From the NCBI GenBank assembly GCA_027317105.1, contig DAHVFH010000228.1:1-64000 (forward strand): 64,000 nucleotides of DNA. The letters are read 5' to 3'. Source of the stretch: Cytophagales bacterium. Lineage in GTDB: Bacteria > Bacteroidota > Bacteroidia > Cytophagales > Cyclobacteriaceae. Within the stretch, counting starts at the first letter, position 1. Each line of letters begins with the position of its first letter. The translations under genes were made by a program, and so were the position numbers. Below the pieces are notes generated by a model. The model saw only the letters and a program-made list of their open reading frames with translations. It had not been told where the DNA came from and made no database searches. This document shows positions 17,461 through 26,063 of the stretch, one piece after another.

Positions 17461-17994
17461 ATGGGAGAAGAAATTAAAAAATCAAAACCAGTGGGGCTGA
17501 AAAATTACCTTTCAATATTTACCAAAGAGCAGTTGATTGGTCAGATTATAGAGTTGAGCAAGAAATATAAAGAGGTAAAATCGTATTACGATTTCTCTCT
17601 TAATCCCGACAACTCAAAGAAAGCAGAAGAGGTTAAGAATGCTGTGCTTCATTGCTTTTACCCAACACGAGGGTACAAACTTCGGCTTAAAGATGCGCGA
17701 AAGGCCATCACCGATTTTAAGAAACTTTCACCTGATGGGGAATCGCTTATTGATGCGATGATTTATTATGTGGAATGTGGTGTGCGATTTACAAATGATT
17801 TTGGGGATATTGATGAACCCTTTTATAACAGCGTTGCAGGAATGTTCCGTGATGCTGGTCACTTATGCCAGTCTATTGGTTTGCAAAATAATTTTAAAGC
17901 AAGGGCAAATAAGATAGTCGATGATACTTCTGATATTGGCTGGGGTTTCCATGATGAGCTAGGCGATATTTTTTATAACCATTTCTTAAAATAG
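17461..17994 (+). CDS. DUF6155-like hypothetical protein
   Basis: A 177-residue soluble, all-helical protein. The opening LKNYLSIFTKEQLIGQIIEL, then KKYKEVKSYYDFSLNP, matches the pattern of DUF6155 proteins, whose function is unknown. The middle (FYPTRGYKLRLKDARKAITD) and a C-terminal GWGFHDELGDIF follow. It starts seven bases after the dinD remnant. Codon use and A+T content resemble the neighbouring island genes more than the flanking permeases. A role in phage defence would be inference from location only. Confidence 0.7.
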   Translation: MGEEIKKSKPVGLKNYLSIFTKEQLIGQIIELSKKYKEVKSYYDFSLNPDNSKKAEEVKNAVLHCFYPTRGYKLRLKDARKAITDFKKLSPDGESLIDAMIYYVECGVRFTNDFGDIDEPFYNSVAGMFRDAGHLCQSIGLQNNFKARANKIVDDTSDIGWGFHDELGDIFYNHFLK

Positions 17995-18020
17995 GCTCTT
18001 CGATTGGCAATAGTTGCAGA

Positions 18021-18122
18021 ATGAAACTGTATTTCGATAGCAATCAAGAATCTCAGTTAGGGAGTGCTTTGGTTCACCGAAACTGCATCGGTGTCGCGTT
18101 AAAATGGCTCAATAAGAAATGA
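18021..18122 (+). CDS. Very short ORF before the primase-helicase gene
   Basis: A 33-codon frame from ATG 18021, reading MKLYFDSNQESQLGSALVHR then NCIGVALKWLNKK. It ends nine bases before the ATG of the 993-residue gene. I do not recognise it. It may be a real small peptide coupled to the next gene, the remnant of a deleted gene, or chance. Confidence 0.25.
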   Translation: MKLYFDSNQESQLGSALVHRNCIGVALKWLNKK

Positions 18123-18131
18123 AAACTGATC

Positions 18132-21113
18132 ATGCCAACACCTACATTATTAGACGAACAGGCTATACTTTTCAAATCCGTTTTTAAAGGACGAGAGGAT
18201 GTCTTTGCCATTCGTTGGGAAAAGGGAAGCAAAAGCGGATATATTCCTGCCCACTCTTTCGACCCCTGTTTTTATCGGGCACATAAAGCAAAAGGTGGAA
18301 CATTTCAGAACTACAAAGACAAAACCTATTTAGCCTTTACCGATGACCAGATTGAAAAACACCTGAAGGGAGATCAACTCATTGGTATTTATCCTTTACT
18401 TACTGATAATACCTCCTGGTTTATTGCCGCTGATTTTGATGGAGAAAAATGGGATGAGGAATGTCGGGCTTTTATAAATGCGTGCCTGGAGAAAGGAATT
18501 ACTACTTACCTTGAGCGGTCACGATCTGGCAAAGGCGGTCACGTATGGATATTCTTTGAGCAGCCCTATCAGGCACTGAGGAGCAGAAAAATATTCATCT
18601 CTATTCTTGAGAAAATTAGAATTTTCTCACCATTCGATAAGGGATCGTTTGATAGATTATTTCCCAATCAGGATTTTCATTCAGGAAAAGGATTGGGCAA
18701 CCTGATTGCCCTACCGTTATATAAGCCTACTTGGGAACAAGGTAACAGTTGTTTCATCAATCCTGATACGTTAGAACCTATACAAGACCAATGGAACTTA
18801 TTAAAAAATGTCATTCGCATACCCAAATCGAAATTGGATGATTTATATGCCGGAATAGCCGAAACAAATACTGTTCAAAATCCTATCGGCAAACTACAAA
18901 TCAATTTATCTAATTCGATTCGTATTAATCGTAATGGCCTGACTTGGAAATTGACCAATTTTTTAAAAGAGGAATTGAACTTTACAAATGCAGAGTTTTT
19001 TATTAAGCAGAAGTCAGGAAGAAATACCTATGACACCAAAAGGTATTTCAGGTTTATTGAAGATAAAGAAGAGGAATTAATAATTCCAAGGGGTTTTGCC
19101 GGGAAACTATTACGGTATTGCAAAGAGGAAAATCTTGATTATGAATTTATTGATAACCGCAGGAGGGTTGATCCAACAGCATTTTCATTCCACGCCCAAT
19201 TGAAACCGTATCAGATATCCATAATCAATGCTGTATCAAGAAAAGACATTGGAGTTATTGTTGCTCCCCCTGGCTCAGGTAAAACAGTTATCGCCCTTAA
19301 AATAATTGCAGACAAACAACAACCGACATTGATAATTGTCCACCGGAAACAACTGGCTGAACAGTGGTTGGAAAGAATAGAGACTTTTTTGGGAATACCT
19401 AAACATGAAATTGGTAAAATCGGACAAGGAAAGAATAAGCCTGGTAAGCAGATAACCGTTGCCACTATACAAAGCCTTACGAAAGAATTACAGAAGCCTG
19501 AATACAATGAACTGGTAAATTCATTCGGAACCATAATTCTTGACGAATGCCATCACATTCCAGCTGAAACTTTCAGGATAACTTTATCAAAATTTAACTC
19601 CTACTATCTGTATGGATTAACAGCAACGCCATTCAGAAAATATAATGATGATAAAATTATTTTCATTCACCTGGGTGAGATTATTTCAGAAATTAAAACG
19701 GCTGATGTCCCCAATCTGCGACAACCAAAAGTGATTATTCGAAACACGGAACTTGATGTACCCTTTAACTCAAAAACTGACAGGTTTGAAACCTTATCGA
19801 AAATCATTGCCCACGATTCATCAAGGAACAAGTTAGTGTTGAAGGATATAAAGAAAGAACTTGATTCTGGAAATAAAGTAATAATTATAACAGAACGGAA
19901 GGAGCATATTGATACACTTAACCAATACCTGAAACAGTTCTATGAAACGATAACCTTAAGTGGGGATGATTCTGAAAGCAGCAGAAAATTAAAATGGAAG
20001 ACAGTTAAAGAAGGTAGCTATCAGGCACTCATTACTACCGGACAGTTCTTTGGAGAAGGAACAGACATACAAGATGTCCATTGTCTTTTTTTGGTATATC
20101 CTTTCTCTTTCGAAGGAAAGTTGGTTCAATATATTGGACGAGTGCAACGATCAGAAATTGCACCGGCAATTTATGACTACAGGGACATAAAGATTGATTA
20201 CCTGAACAAGTTGTTTTTAAAGAGAAACACGTATTACAGAAAGATTGAACGACTCCCAACTTTGTTTGACGATCCCGTAGAGGCAGAATCGGTTAAACCA
20301 GCCGATGTTATCAAAATAGACCGACAAATAAGAATACCCATTGAAAAACTGGAGTTTCAATATGGAAGTGTCACATTCAAATCTAGAATAGAGCAGATGC
20401 AGACGGACATTGATTTTGATATTGAAAATCTTGATATGAGGCAAGAGTTTGAAGTCCTAAAGCCATACTTTGCTAAAGCACTCAAATCTAAAAATATCAA
20501 GATTAATATTTATGCCGAATTTGAGAATGGGAAGATCGTATCGCAGCTTGCTACATCTACAGATGTTTCGAAAATATCAAGAGAGATTATTGAAGGAGTT
20601 AAATTCAAATTTATTACTAAGCACTTTCTTGAGAAGCAGAAACATCAAGACTCAACCGAGTTAATCGACCTAAATCAATTGCAGGTTGATAGGCAAGGTT
20701 TGTACAATTCCGGAGAAGATCTGTTGAGTGACATACTTAACAACAATTACAGACATAAGAAGCAACTTATATATTTGGCAGCTAAACATGAAAAAACAAT
20801 CTTAGAATTAAGATTTGTATTAAGCCCTTTTTCTTTTGTGTTTCTACTCAAAGGCAAAGAATATTATCATATCGTATTGGAGACGCTTGACACCGAGGAA
20901 GCAACCTATATCTGGTATTTTGACGCTGACAAAAGAAAATTACCTACAATACTAAAGCTAATAGACGAAGATTTGAATACGATTAGAAACAAAGGCCGAC
21001 AATCATTTATTGAAAACGCTCCTGATAATTTTAACCGGGTGCATCATGACTATTCAGATGATAGAAAGGGATTCATCGTTTGGAAAGATTTATTAGAGGA
21101 GAAATTGGTATGA
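18132..21113 (+). CDS. TOTE-type primase-helicase conflict protein
   Basis: A 993-residue protein with three parts. Residues 1-235 are an archaeo-eukaryotic primase (AEP) domain of the kind named for TOTE conflict systems: FIAADFDGE with catalytic D101 and D103, and RSGKGGHVWIFF at 131-142. Residues 355-700 are an SF2 helicase with Walker A APPGSGKT (378-385), DECHH (471-475), LTATP (496-500) and QYIGRVQRS. Residues 720-993 are an unassigned C-terminal region with a hydrophobic FSFVFLLKGKEYYHIVLETL and a basic-aromatic end. The family is predicted to act in defence or element conflict by priming and unwinding foreign nucleic acid; no biochemical role is proven for this type. The gene is intact, A+T-rich, and sits among decayed restriction-associated genes. 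Confidence 0.82.
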   Translation: MPTPTLLDEQAILFKSVFKGREDVFAIRWEKGSKSGYIPAHSFDPCFYRAHKAKGGTFQNYKDKTYLAFTDDQIEKHLKGDQLIGIYPLLTDNTSWFIAADFDGEKWDEECRAFINACLEKGITTYLERSRSGKGGHVWIFFEQPYQALRSRKIFISILEKIRIFSPFDKGSFDRLFPNQDFHSGKGLGNLIALPLYKPTWEQGNSCFINPDTLEPIQDQWNLLKNVIRIPKSKLDDLYAGIAETNTVQNPIGKLQINLSNSIRINRNGLTWKLTNFLKEELNFTNAEFFIKQKSGRNTYDTKRYFRFIEDKEEELIIPRGFAGKLLRYCKEENLDYEFIDNRRRVDPTAFSFHAQLKPYQISIINAVSRKDIGVIVAPPGSGKTVIALKIIADKQQPTLIIVHRKQLAEQWLERIETFLGIPKHEIGKIGQGKNKPGKQITVATIQSLTKELQKPEYNELVNSFGTIILDECHHIPAETFRITLSKFNSYYLYGLTATPFRKYNDDKIIFIHLGEIISEIKTADVPNLRQPKVIIRNTELDVPFNSKTDRFETLSKIIAHDSSRNKLVLKDIKKELDSGNKVIIITERKEHIDTLNQYLKQFYETITLSGDDSESSRKLKWKTVKEGSYQALITTGQFFGEGTDIQDVHCLFLVYPFSFEGKLVQYIGRVQRSEIAPAIYDYRDIKIDYLNKLFLKRNTYYRKIERLPTLFDDPVEAESVKPADVIKIDRQIRIPIEKLEFQYGSVTFKSRIEQMQTDIDFDIENLDMRQEFEVLKPYFAKALKSKNIKINIYAEFENGKIVSQLATSTDVSKISREIIEGVKFKFITKHFLEKQKHQDSTELIDLNQLQVDRQGLYNSGEDLLSDILNNNYRHKKQLIYLAAKHEKTILELRFVLSPFSFVFLLKGKEYYHIVLETLDTEEATYIWYFDADKRKLPTILKLIDEDLNTIRNKGRQSFIENAPDNFNRVHHDYSDDRKGFIVWKDLLEEKLV

Positions 21114-21179
21114 AGGCAAGGTTTCTTAAATTATTGTTCGCTCGATTAACTATTAACTGATAACTAATAACTACTCCCA

Positions 21180-22475
21180 ATGTCCTCTTCCGAACTAAAG
21201 CGTACGCTCTCACCCCTCATGGTCTGGGGCCTTGGCGTGGGGTATGTGATTTCCGGCAATTACTTTGGATGGAACCTCGGCCTGGAAAAAGGAGGAACCC
21301 TGGGCATGGCCATCGCGCTTTTCTTCATCATTATTTTGTATGTCACGTTCACCTTCAGCTACACGGAGTTGGCGTGTGCCATTCCAAAGTCTGGAGGCGC
21401 ATTTGACTATGCGAGACGAGCCTTGGGCAATGATCTTGGGTTCATTGCCGGCATGGCACAAAACATCGAATTCATTTTTGCGCCTCCGGCCATTGCTTTT
21501 GCGTTAGGCTCTTATTTCAATATTTTTTTCCCGAACGTTCCGGTCCTCGTCATCGCGATCATCGCTTACTTCGTTTTCTTTTTATTAAATGTAGCGGGCG
21601 TGCAGATTGCCGCAGTTTTTGAATTGGGCGTTACGACATTGGCCGTAGCAGCTGTGTTTTTATTTTGTGGGATCACCTTTCAACACTTTGAATTAGCCCA
21701 TCTCCAACAAAATTCATTTCCAAACGGATGGCCCGGTGTTTTAGCGGCTGTGCCGTTTGCCATCTGGTTTTTTTTGGGCATCGAAGGGGTGGCCAACCTT
21801 GCCGAAGAAACCATCAACCCAAAGCGCACGATCATGCTCGGGTTTGGGTCGGCAATTCTCACGCTGGTAGTTTTATGCCTGCTCACGTTCACCGGTTCCA
21901 TCGGTATTGCCGGATGGGAAGCCATTGTATTTAAAGCGGACGGCACTACCTCTGATTCACCTCTACCACTGGCAATGGCTCGTATCGTGGGTACCAACAA
22001 CTGGCAGTATAATTTATTGATTACGGTTGGATTGTTTGGACTGGTGGCATCGTTTCATGGGCTTATGTTGGCCGCTGGTCGCTCTACCATGGAGTTCGGC
22101 CGCGCCAATTACGCGCCTGCTCTTCTTGGAAAAATCCATCCGCGTTTTCAGACTCCAGCAAATGCACTTTTCGTAAACATGCTGATCGGTATTGTCGCCT
22201 TGCTCACCGGCAAGACGGGAGAGATCATCACCATTTCCGTTTTTGGCGCACTCACGTTATACATCATCTCCATGATCTCCCTTTTAAAGCTAAGGGTAAA
22301 AGAGCCCTCGCTTGCACGACATTTCCGCGTACCGCTCTATCCTTACTTTCCGGTTGCCGCATTGGTCATTGCTTCGTGCTCTTTTTTGGCCATGGCTTTT
22401 TATAATGGAACACTTGCTTTGATTTATTTTTTAATTCTCGGACTGAGCTTCATAGCTTTTAAAATGATTAAATAA
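21180..22475 (+). CDS. Ethanolamine permease-like APC transporter
   Basis: A 431-residue APC-superfamily permease with about 12 helices. It matches the ethanolamine permease pattern closely: LGVGYVISGNYFGWNLGLEK in helix 1, FTFSYTELACAIPKSGGAFD after helix 2, and IEFIFAPPAIAFALGSYF in helix 3. General amino-acid permeases lack the GYVISG-YFGWN and EF-FAPPAIA segments. It would import ethanolamine or a related amino-alcohol. The downstream gene, 163 bases on in the same direction, is a glutamine-synthetase-like ligase, the expected next step of gamma-glutamyl ethanolamine catabolism. No eutBC lyase genes are in the window. Confidence 0.83.
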   Translation: MSSSELKRTLSPLMVWGLGVGYVISGNYFGWNLGLEKGGTLGMAIALFFIIILYVTFTFSYTELACAIPKSGGAFDYARRALGNDLGFIAGMAQNIEFIFAPPAIAFALGSYFNIFFPNVPVLVIAIIAYFVFFLLNVAGVQIAAVFELGVTTLAVAAVFLFCGITFQHFELAHLQQNSFPNGWPGVLAAVPFAIWFFLGIEGVANLAEETINPKRTIMLGFGSAILTLVVLCLLTFTGSIGIAGWEAIVFKADGTTSDSPLPLAMARIVGTNNWQYNLLITVGLFGLVASFHGLMLAAGRSTMEFGRANYAPALLGKIHPRFQTPANALFVNMLIGIVALLTGKTGEIITISVFGALTLYIISMISLLKLRVKEPSLARHFRVPLYPYFPVAALVIASCSFLAMAFYNGTLALIYFLILGLSFIAFKMIK

Positions 22476-22638
22476 TAATTCATTAGTCGTATCTTGTAAT
22501 TATTATCTCTGTGGCTCTCTGTGGGTACTAGCTCTGTGCCCTTTGTGGTAAATTAATAACACAGATAAAACAGCAGCTATTGAGATCAAAATATCGTAGT
22601 TCAATTTTTTAAATTAAAGCTTAAAATCAGAAATCAAG

Positions 22639-23994
22639 ATGAATTCCCGTGCCATCATCGACTACGTAAAATCCCATCCTTCTGGAAAAGTAAAAATAGC
22701 TTACGCAGATATTGATGGCATCCTTCGTGGAAAATATATTTCCACTGAAAAATTCCTAACTATTATCAATGGAAGTACTACGTTTTGCGATGTCATCTTT
22801 GGTTGGGATGCCAATGATGTGGCCTACGACAATGTAAAGTTCACGGGCTGGCACACGGGTTACCCTGATACACCTGCACGGTTGGACATTAGTACATTCA
22901 GGAAAATACCTTGGGAGAATGATTTGCCTTTTTTTCTTGGTGAACTGGTTGATGAAAAAGGAAAGCCTTCTTATGTTTGTCCGCGCCAATTATTAAAAAA
23001 AGTTTTGAAGGATGCTTCTCAAGCAGGGTTCACACCTTTTTTCTCACAGGAGTTTGAGTGGTTCAATTTTACTGAAACCCCGCAGAGTGCCCGCGACAAA
23101 AACTACAAGGGCCTCACGCCAATCTCGCCAGGCATGTTTGGGTATTCTATTTTGCGCACCACGTTGCGAAATCCATTTTTCTCTGATCTTTTTGATCTCT
23201 TAAAAAAATTCGATGTCCCCATCGAAGGCCTTCATACGGAAACCGGTCCAGGCGTTTTGGAAGCTGCTATTCCCTACTCTGGAATTTTAGAAGCAGCGGA
23301 TCGTGCCTTGCTTTTCAAAACTGCCGTGAAAGAAATTGCTTACCAACATGGGATCATGGCCACATTCATGGCAAAGATCAGTGAAAATCTTCCCGGCTGT
23401 GGCGGCCATGTACACCAGAGCCTGTGGGACAAAGCCGCCAAGAAAAATCTCTTTCACGATGCAAAAGCTAATCGTGGCATGAGTGCGTTGATGAAGAGTT
23501 ACATCGCAGGGCAATTGTATTGTCTCCCACACCTTCTGCCAATGTATGCACCCACGATCAACAGTTACAAACGGTTGGTGGAAGGAGCGTGGGCACCCAC
23601 CACCCTGACCTGGGGCATCGACAATCGCACGGTGGCTTTACGAGTGTTGAACGGAAGTGCCAAATCGTGTCGGTTGGAGACGCGCGTAATTGGCTCCGAT
23701 GTCAATCCTTGTCTGGCGATGGCGGCTGCTTTGGCATCCGGTTTGTATGGCATCAAAAAGAAAATGAAGCTGCAACCCCAAACCGTTGGCAACGGCTACC
23801 GCGATTACGAACACGGCACGTTACCGACCACATTGCATGAAGCAACGGAAAAGATGAAACAGTCTTCGGTAGTAAAAGAAATTCTGGGCGAACAATTCAC
23901 CGAGCATTTTGTGCAAACCCGAGATTGGGAGTGGCGCCAACATCTTAAGCCTGTCACCGACTGGGAGATGAAAAGGTATTTTGAGATTATTTGA
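22639..23994 (+). CDS. Glutamine synthetase-family gamma-glutamyl-amine ligase
   Basis: A 451-residue protein of the glutamine synthetase superfamily, nearer PuuA/IpuC/GlnA4-type gamma-glutamyl ligases than true GlnA. The N-terminal beta-grasp has IAYADIDGILRGKY (20-33). Catalytic pieces are SQEFEWFNF (136-144), TETGPGVLEAAI (200-211) and CGGHVHQSLWD (254-264), followed by TWGIDNRTVALRV and the closing ETRVIGSDVNPCLAMAAALA. These enzymes attach glutamate to an amine using ATP. Next to an ethanolamine-type permease, ethanolamine is the first candidate; putrescine or isopropylamine-like amines are alternatives. It ends 53 bases before a DUF433 gene. Confidence 0.88.
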   Translation: MNSRAIIDYVKSHPSGKVKIAYADIDGILRGKYISTEKFLTIINGSTTFCDVIFGWDANDVAYDNVKFTGWHTGYPDTPARLDISTFRKIPWENDLPFFLGELVDEKGKPSYVCPRQLLKKVLKDASQAGFTPFFSQEFEWFNFTETPQSARDKNYKGLTPISPGMFGYSILRTTLRNPFFSDLFDLLKKFDVPIEGLHTETGPGVLEAAIPYSGILEAADRALLFKTAVKEIAYQHGIMATFMAKISENLPGCGGHVHQSLWDKAAKKNLFHDAKANRGMSALMKSYIAGQLYCLPHLLPMYAPTINSYKRLVEGAWAPTTLTWGIDNRTVALRVLNGSAKSCRLETRVIGSDVNPCLAMAAALASGLYGIKKKMKLQPQTVGNGYRDYEHGTLPTTLHEATEKMKQSSVVKEILGEQFTEHFVQTRDWEWRQHLKPVTDWEMKRYFEII

Positions 23995-24047
23995 TTCCGA
24001 AGCGAGAGGGCAAAGTCATATTTAGTGCAATTTTATTATCTTTGATT

Positions 24048-24269
24048 ATGATTGATTATTCAAAGCACCTTACGTTAGAAGAAGGAAAGCGCAGCGGGCA
24101 ACCTTGTATCCGGGGGCTGCGAATCACGGTATATGATGTGCTAAGTTATTTGGCCGCAGGGGATTTAATCGAAGAAATTATCGTGCATTTTCCGATGTTA
24201 ACGAGGGAAGATATTCAGGCTTGTTTGGCTTATGATGCTGAAAATAGGATTCTTAAGATTGCCTCCTGA
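24048..24269 (+). CDS. DUF433 antitoxin-like protein
   Basis: A 73-residue protein matching DUF433 throughout: GKRSGQPCIRGLRITVYDVL, LAAGDLIEEIIVHFPMLTRE and IQACLAYDAENR. DUF433 proteins form a winged-helix-like fold and are usually paired with a DUF5615 PIN-like toxin, which is exactly the next gene here. ATG 24048 (MIDYSKHLTLEEGK) is chosen because the domain starts there; an upstream frame from 23991 overlaps the end of the ligase gene. Confidence 0.85.
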   Translation: MIDYSKHLTLEEGKRSGQPCIRGLRITVYDVLSYLAAGDLIEEIIVHFPMLTREDIQACLAYDAENRILKIAS

Positions 24270-24272
24270 TCT

Positions 24273-24607
24273 GTGCACTCAAAACTGCTTTTTGATAATA
24301 ATCTGTGCGTTACCCTCCCTCAAACGCTGAATCTTTATTTCCCTGAATCGAAGCATGTTGTTGATTTGAATAGGGAGCGTTTCACCGACAAACAAGTTTT
24401 CGACTTAGCGGGAAAAAATCAGTTTACATTTGCAACTAAAGACAAAGGCTTTTACACTTGTTCAATACATTTGGACTTCCTACTAAAATTGTTTGGCTTT
24501 TGGTTGGTAACTGTCGTAAAAATAAGTTGATAGAGATTTTGGTGAAACAAAGTAATTCAATAGCCGAGTTCATCAAGAGTAACAGATCATTATTTGTGAT
24601 AAGCTGA
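24273..24607 (+). pseudogene. DUF5615 PIN-like toxin, frameshifted
   Basis: From GTG 24273 the sequence KLLFDNNLCVTLPQTLNLYF, then PESKHVVDLN and NQFTFATKDKGF, fits a DUF5615 (Mut7-C/PIN-like) protein, with the first aspartate in LLFDNNL and the second in TKDKGF. After about 24465 the frame drifts and stops at 24530. A one-base shift restores TFGLPTKIVWLLVGNC and LIEILVKQSNSIAEFIKSNR, the typical C-terminus, ending at 24607. One missing base explains this. The partner antitoxin is intact. It is either a disarmed toxin or an assembly error. Confidence 0.7.
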
Positions 24608-24636
24608 ACTTAACCAAAACTTTTTAATTCTTAGAT

Positions 24637-24888
24637 ATGGTCAAGTGTTCTTCTGGTAAACGAGTCTATTTAACAGAAAACCTAGCTGAAGACGCTTTGA
24701 TTGATGCGCATGCAAGAAATAATTATGCAGGCACCGGACCAGTGGCATTCTATCAATGTGAAGACTGCGGCTATTATCATTTCACGTCCAAAGGAAAAAT
24801 GAATGAAAAATTAGCGCAGCAACTGGCTAACGGAAAAATCAAATTACAACAGGAGGCCAATCGGTGGACGAATAAATTGAAAAAATGA
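24637..24888 (+). CDS. Small zinc-ribbon-like protein
   Basis: An 83-residue basic protein with a CxxC pair in FYQCEDCGYYHFTSKG and an earlier Cys in MVKCSSGKRVYL, the layout of a small zinc ribbon. The N-terminal AEDALIDAHARNNYAGTG and a Lys-rich helix at the end complete it. Similar small proteins occur in Bacteroidota without known function. It starts 29 bases after the toxin remnant but need not be related to it. Confidence 0.62.
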   Translation: MVKCSSGKRVYLTENLAEDALIDAHARNNYAGTGPVAFYQCEDCGYYHFTSKGKMNEKLAQQLANGKIKLQQEANRWTNKLKK

Positions 24889-25041
24889 CTGAACTTACTG
24901 GATATTTATGAAATTTTATGATTGGTGGGTGTTATGCTATGCAAATACAAAAGCCCTCTATCACCGGTAAAAAACTCCACATGCAAAAAAGGATCACGCG
25001 TTTCAAACGTGCACACTGCTTGATCGTCCAAAGGAAATGAA

Positions 25042-25755
25042 CTAACGGGCATGCAGGCCACATTCTTTCTTACTGCTGTCTTCCCACCACCAGCGTCCCG
25101 CGCGAAAATCTTCCCCGGCCACAATGGCTCTGGTGCAAGGCGCACAGCCAATACTCACAAAGCCTTTGTCGTGAAGGGAGTTGTAAGGAATCGAATTTTT
25201 CTTAATGATTTCTTTCACTGTTTCAGTAGTAAAGTGTAGCAATGGATTGTATTTGATGATCGAATTGGCTTCGTCCCATTCCACTACTTCGAGATTTTTT
25301 CTTTCAGGCGAATGTTCTGTACGCAAACCGGTTACCCAAATGGATTTGCCTTTCAACGCTCGGTGCAACGGCTCTACTTTCCGGATAAAGCAACAGGCTT
25401 TTCGATCAGCAACGGAATTGTAAAAAGCATTAGGTCCTTTTTTATTCACATATTTTTCAATGCTTGCATCGTTAGGGAAATACGCTCTTATCGTGGTGTT
25501 GTAGCGCTCGTTCGTTCGGCTCCAAACAGAATAAGTTTCCGGAAATATCCGTCCGGTGTCCAACGTAAATATTTCGATATTAAGTCTTTTATCTAAAATA
25601 GTATGAGTGATCACCTGGTCTTCTTCACTAAAGCTGCTTGAAAAAGTAACTTTATTGGGAAACAGGTTTGAAAAATAAGCAAGCCCGTCAGCAGGTTCCA
25701 TGCTGCTTGCAACTGCTAGTAAATCAGTCAAGGATGGTTTAAGATTGAAGTCCAT
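25042..25755 (-). CDS. cysH: Adenylyl-sulfate (APS) reductase
   Basis: A 237-residue reductase that converts APS (or PAPS) to sulfite. It has the nucleotide-binding FSSSFSEEDQVITH (38-51), and the four cysteines of the [4Fe-4S] cluster that marks APS-type enzymes: C121 and C122 in ACCFIRKVEPL, C204 and C207 in IGCAPCTRA. The catalytic Cys is C232 in KKECGLH. The presence of the cluster, and the absence of an APS kinase domain on CysN, point to APS as the direct substrate. It is divergent from cysD across a 347-base region that also contains a REP-like element, so both transcripts can be co-controlled. Confidence 0.93.
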   Translation of the reverse strand: MDFNLKPSLTDLLAVASSMEPADGLAYFSNLFPNKVTFSSSFSEEDQVITHTILDKRLNIEIFTLDTGRIFPETYSVWSRTNERYNTTIRAYFPNDASIEKYVNKKGPNAFYNSVADRKACCFIRKVEPLHRALKGKSIWVTGLRTEHSPERKNLEVVEWDEANSIIKYNPLLHFTTETVKEIIKKNSIPYNSLHDKGFVSIGCAPCTRAIVAGEDFRAGRWWWEDSSKKECGLHAR

Positions 25756-25810
25756 TTAGTGAGTAGGATTATTTAATGAAGTCATGTAAGACAAAAAATT
25801 GAACATCATC

Positions 25811-25901
25811 GCGAGCGCTACGTGCGTACGGGAAAGTGAGAAGCGATCCCCAAAAATGGAGATTGCTTCGCGCCTTCACACAATCTATCACTGGTGCTCG
25901 C
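25811..25901. repeat. REP-like palindromic element
   Basis: A 91-base element with inverted ends (GCGAGC 25811-25816 and GCTCGC 25896-25901) and an inner hairpin: GAAGCGATC at 25840-25848 pairs with GATTGCTTC at 25861-25869 (one G-T), extended by CC/GG at the loop. It resembles the GAAGCAATC/GATTGCTTC intergenic palindromes widespread in Bacteroidota. It lies between cysH and cysD. Confidence 0.5.
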
Positions 25902-26063
25902 AAAGACGTTTATCATTTTACCTGGTCTACTTTTATTGACCATAAGTTATTGCAAACGTTAGCATGTAACTGTTGAAGACTTTTTAATCAAGTTTTTAGT
26001 CATACTTAATTGGTTAAAAAAATAAAAACATTTCCTTATGGCCGTAAATATAAATTGAATTTT

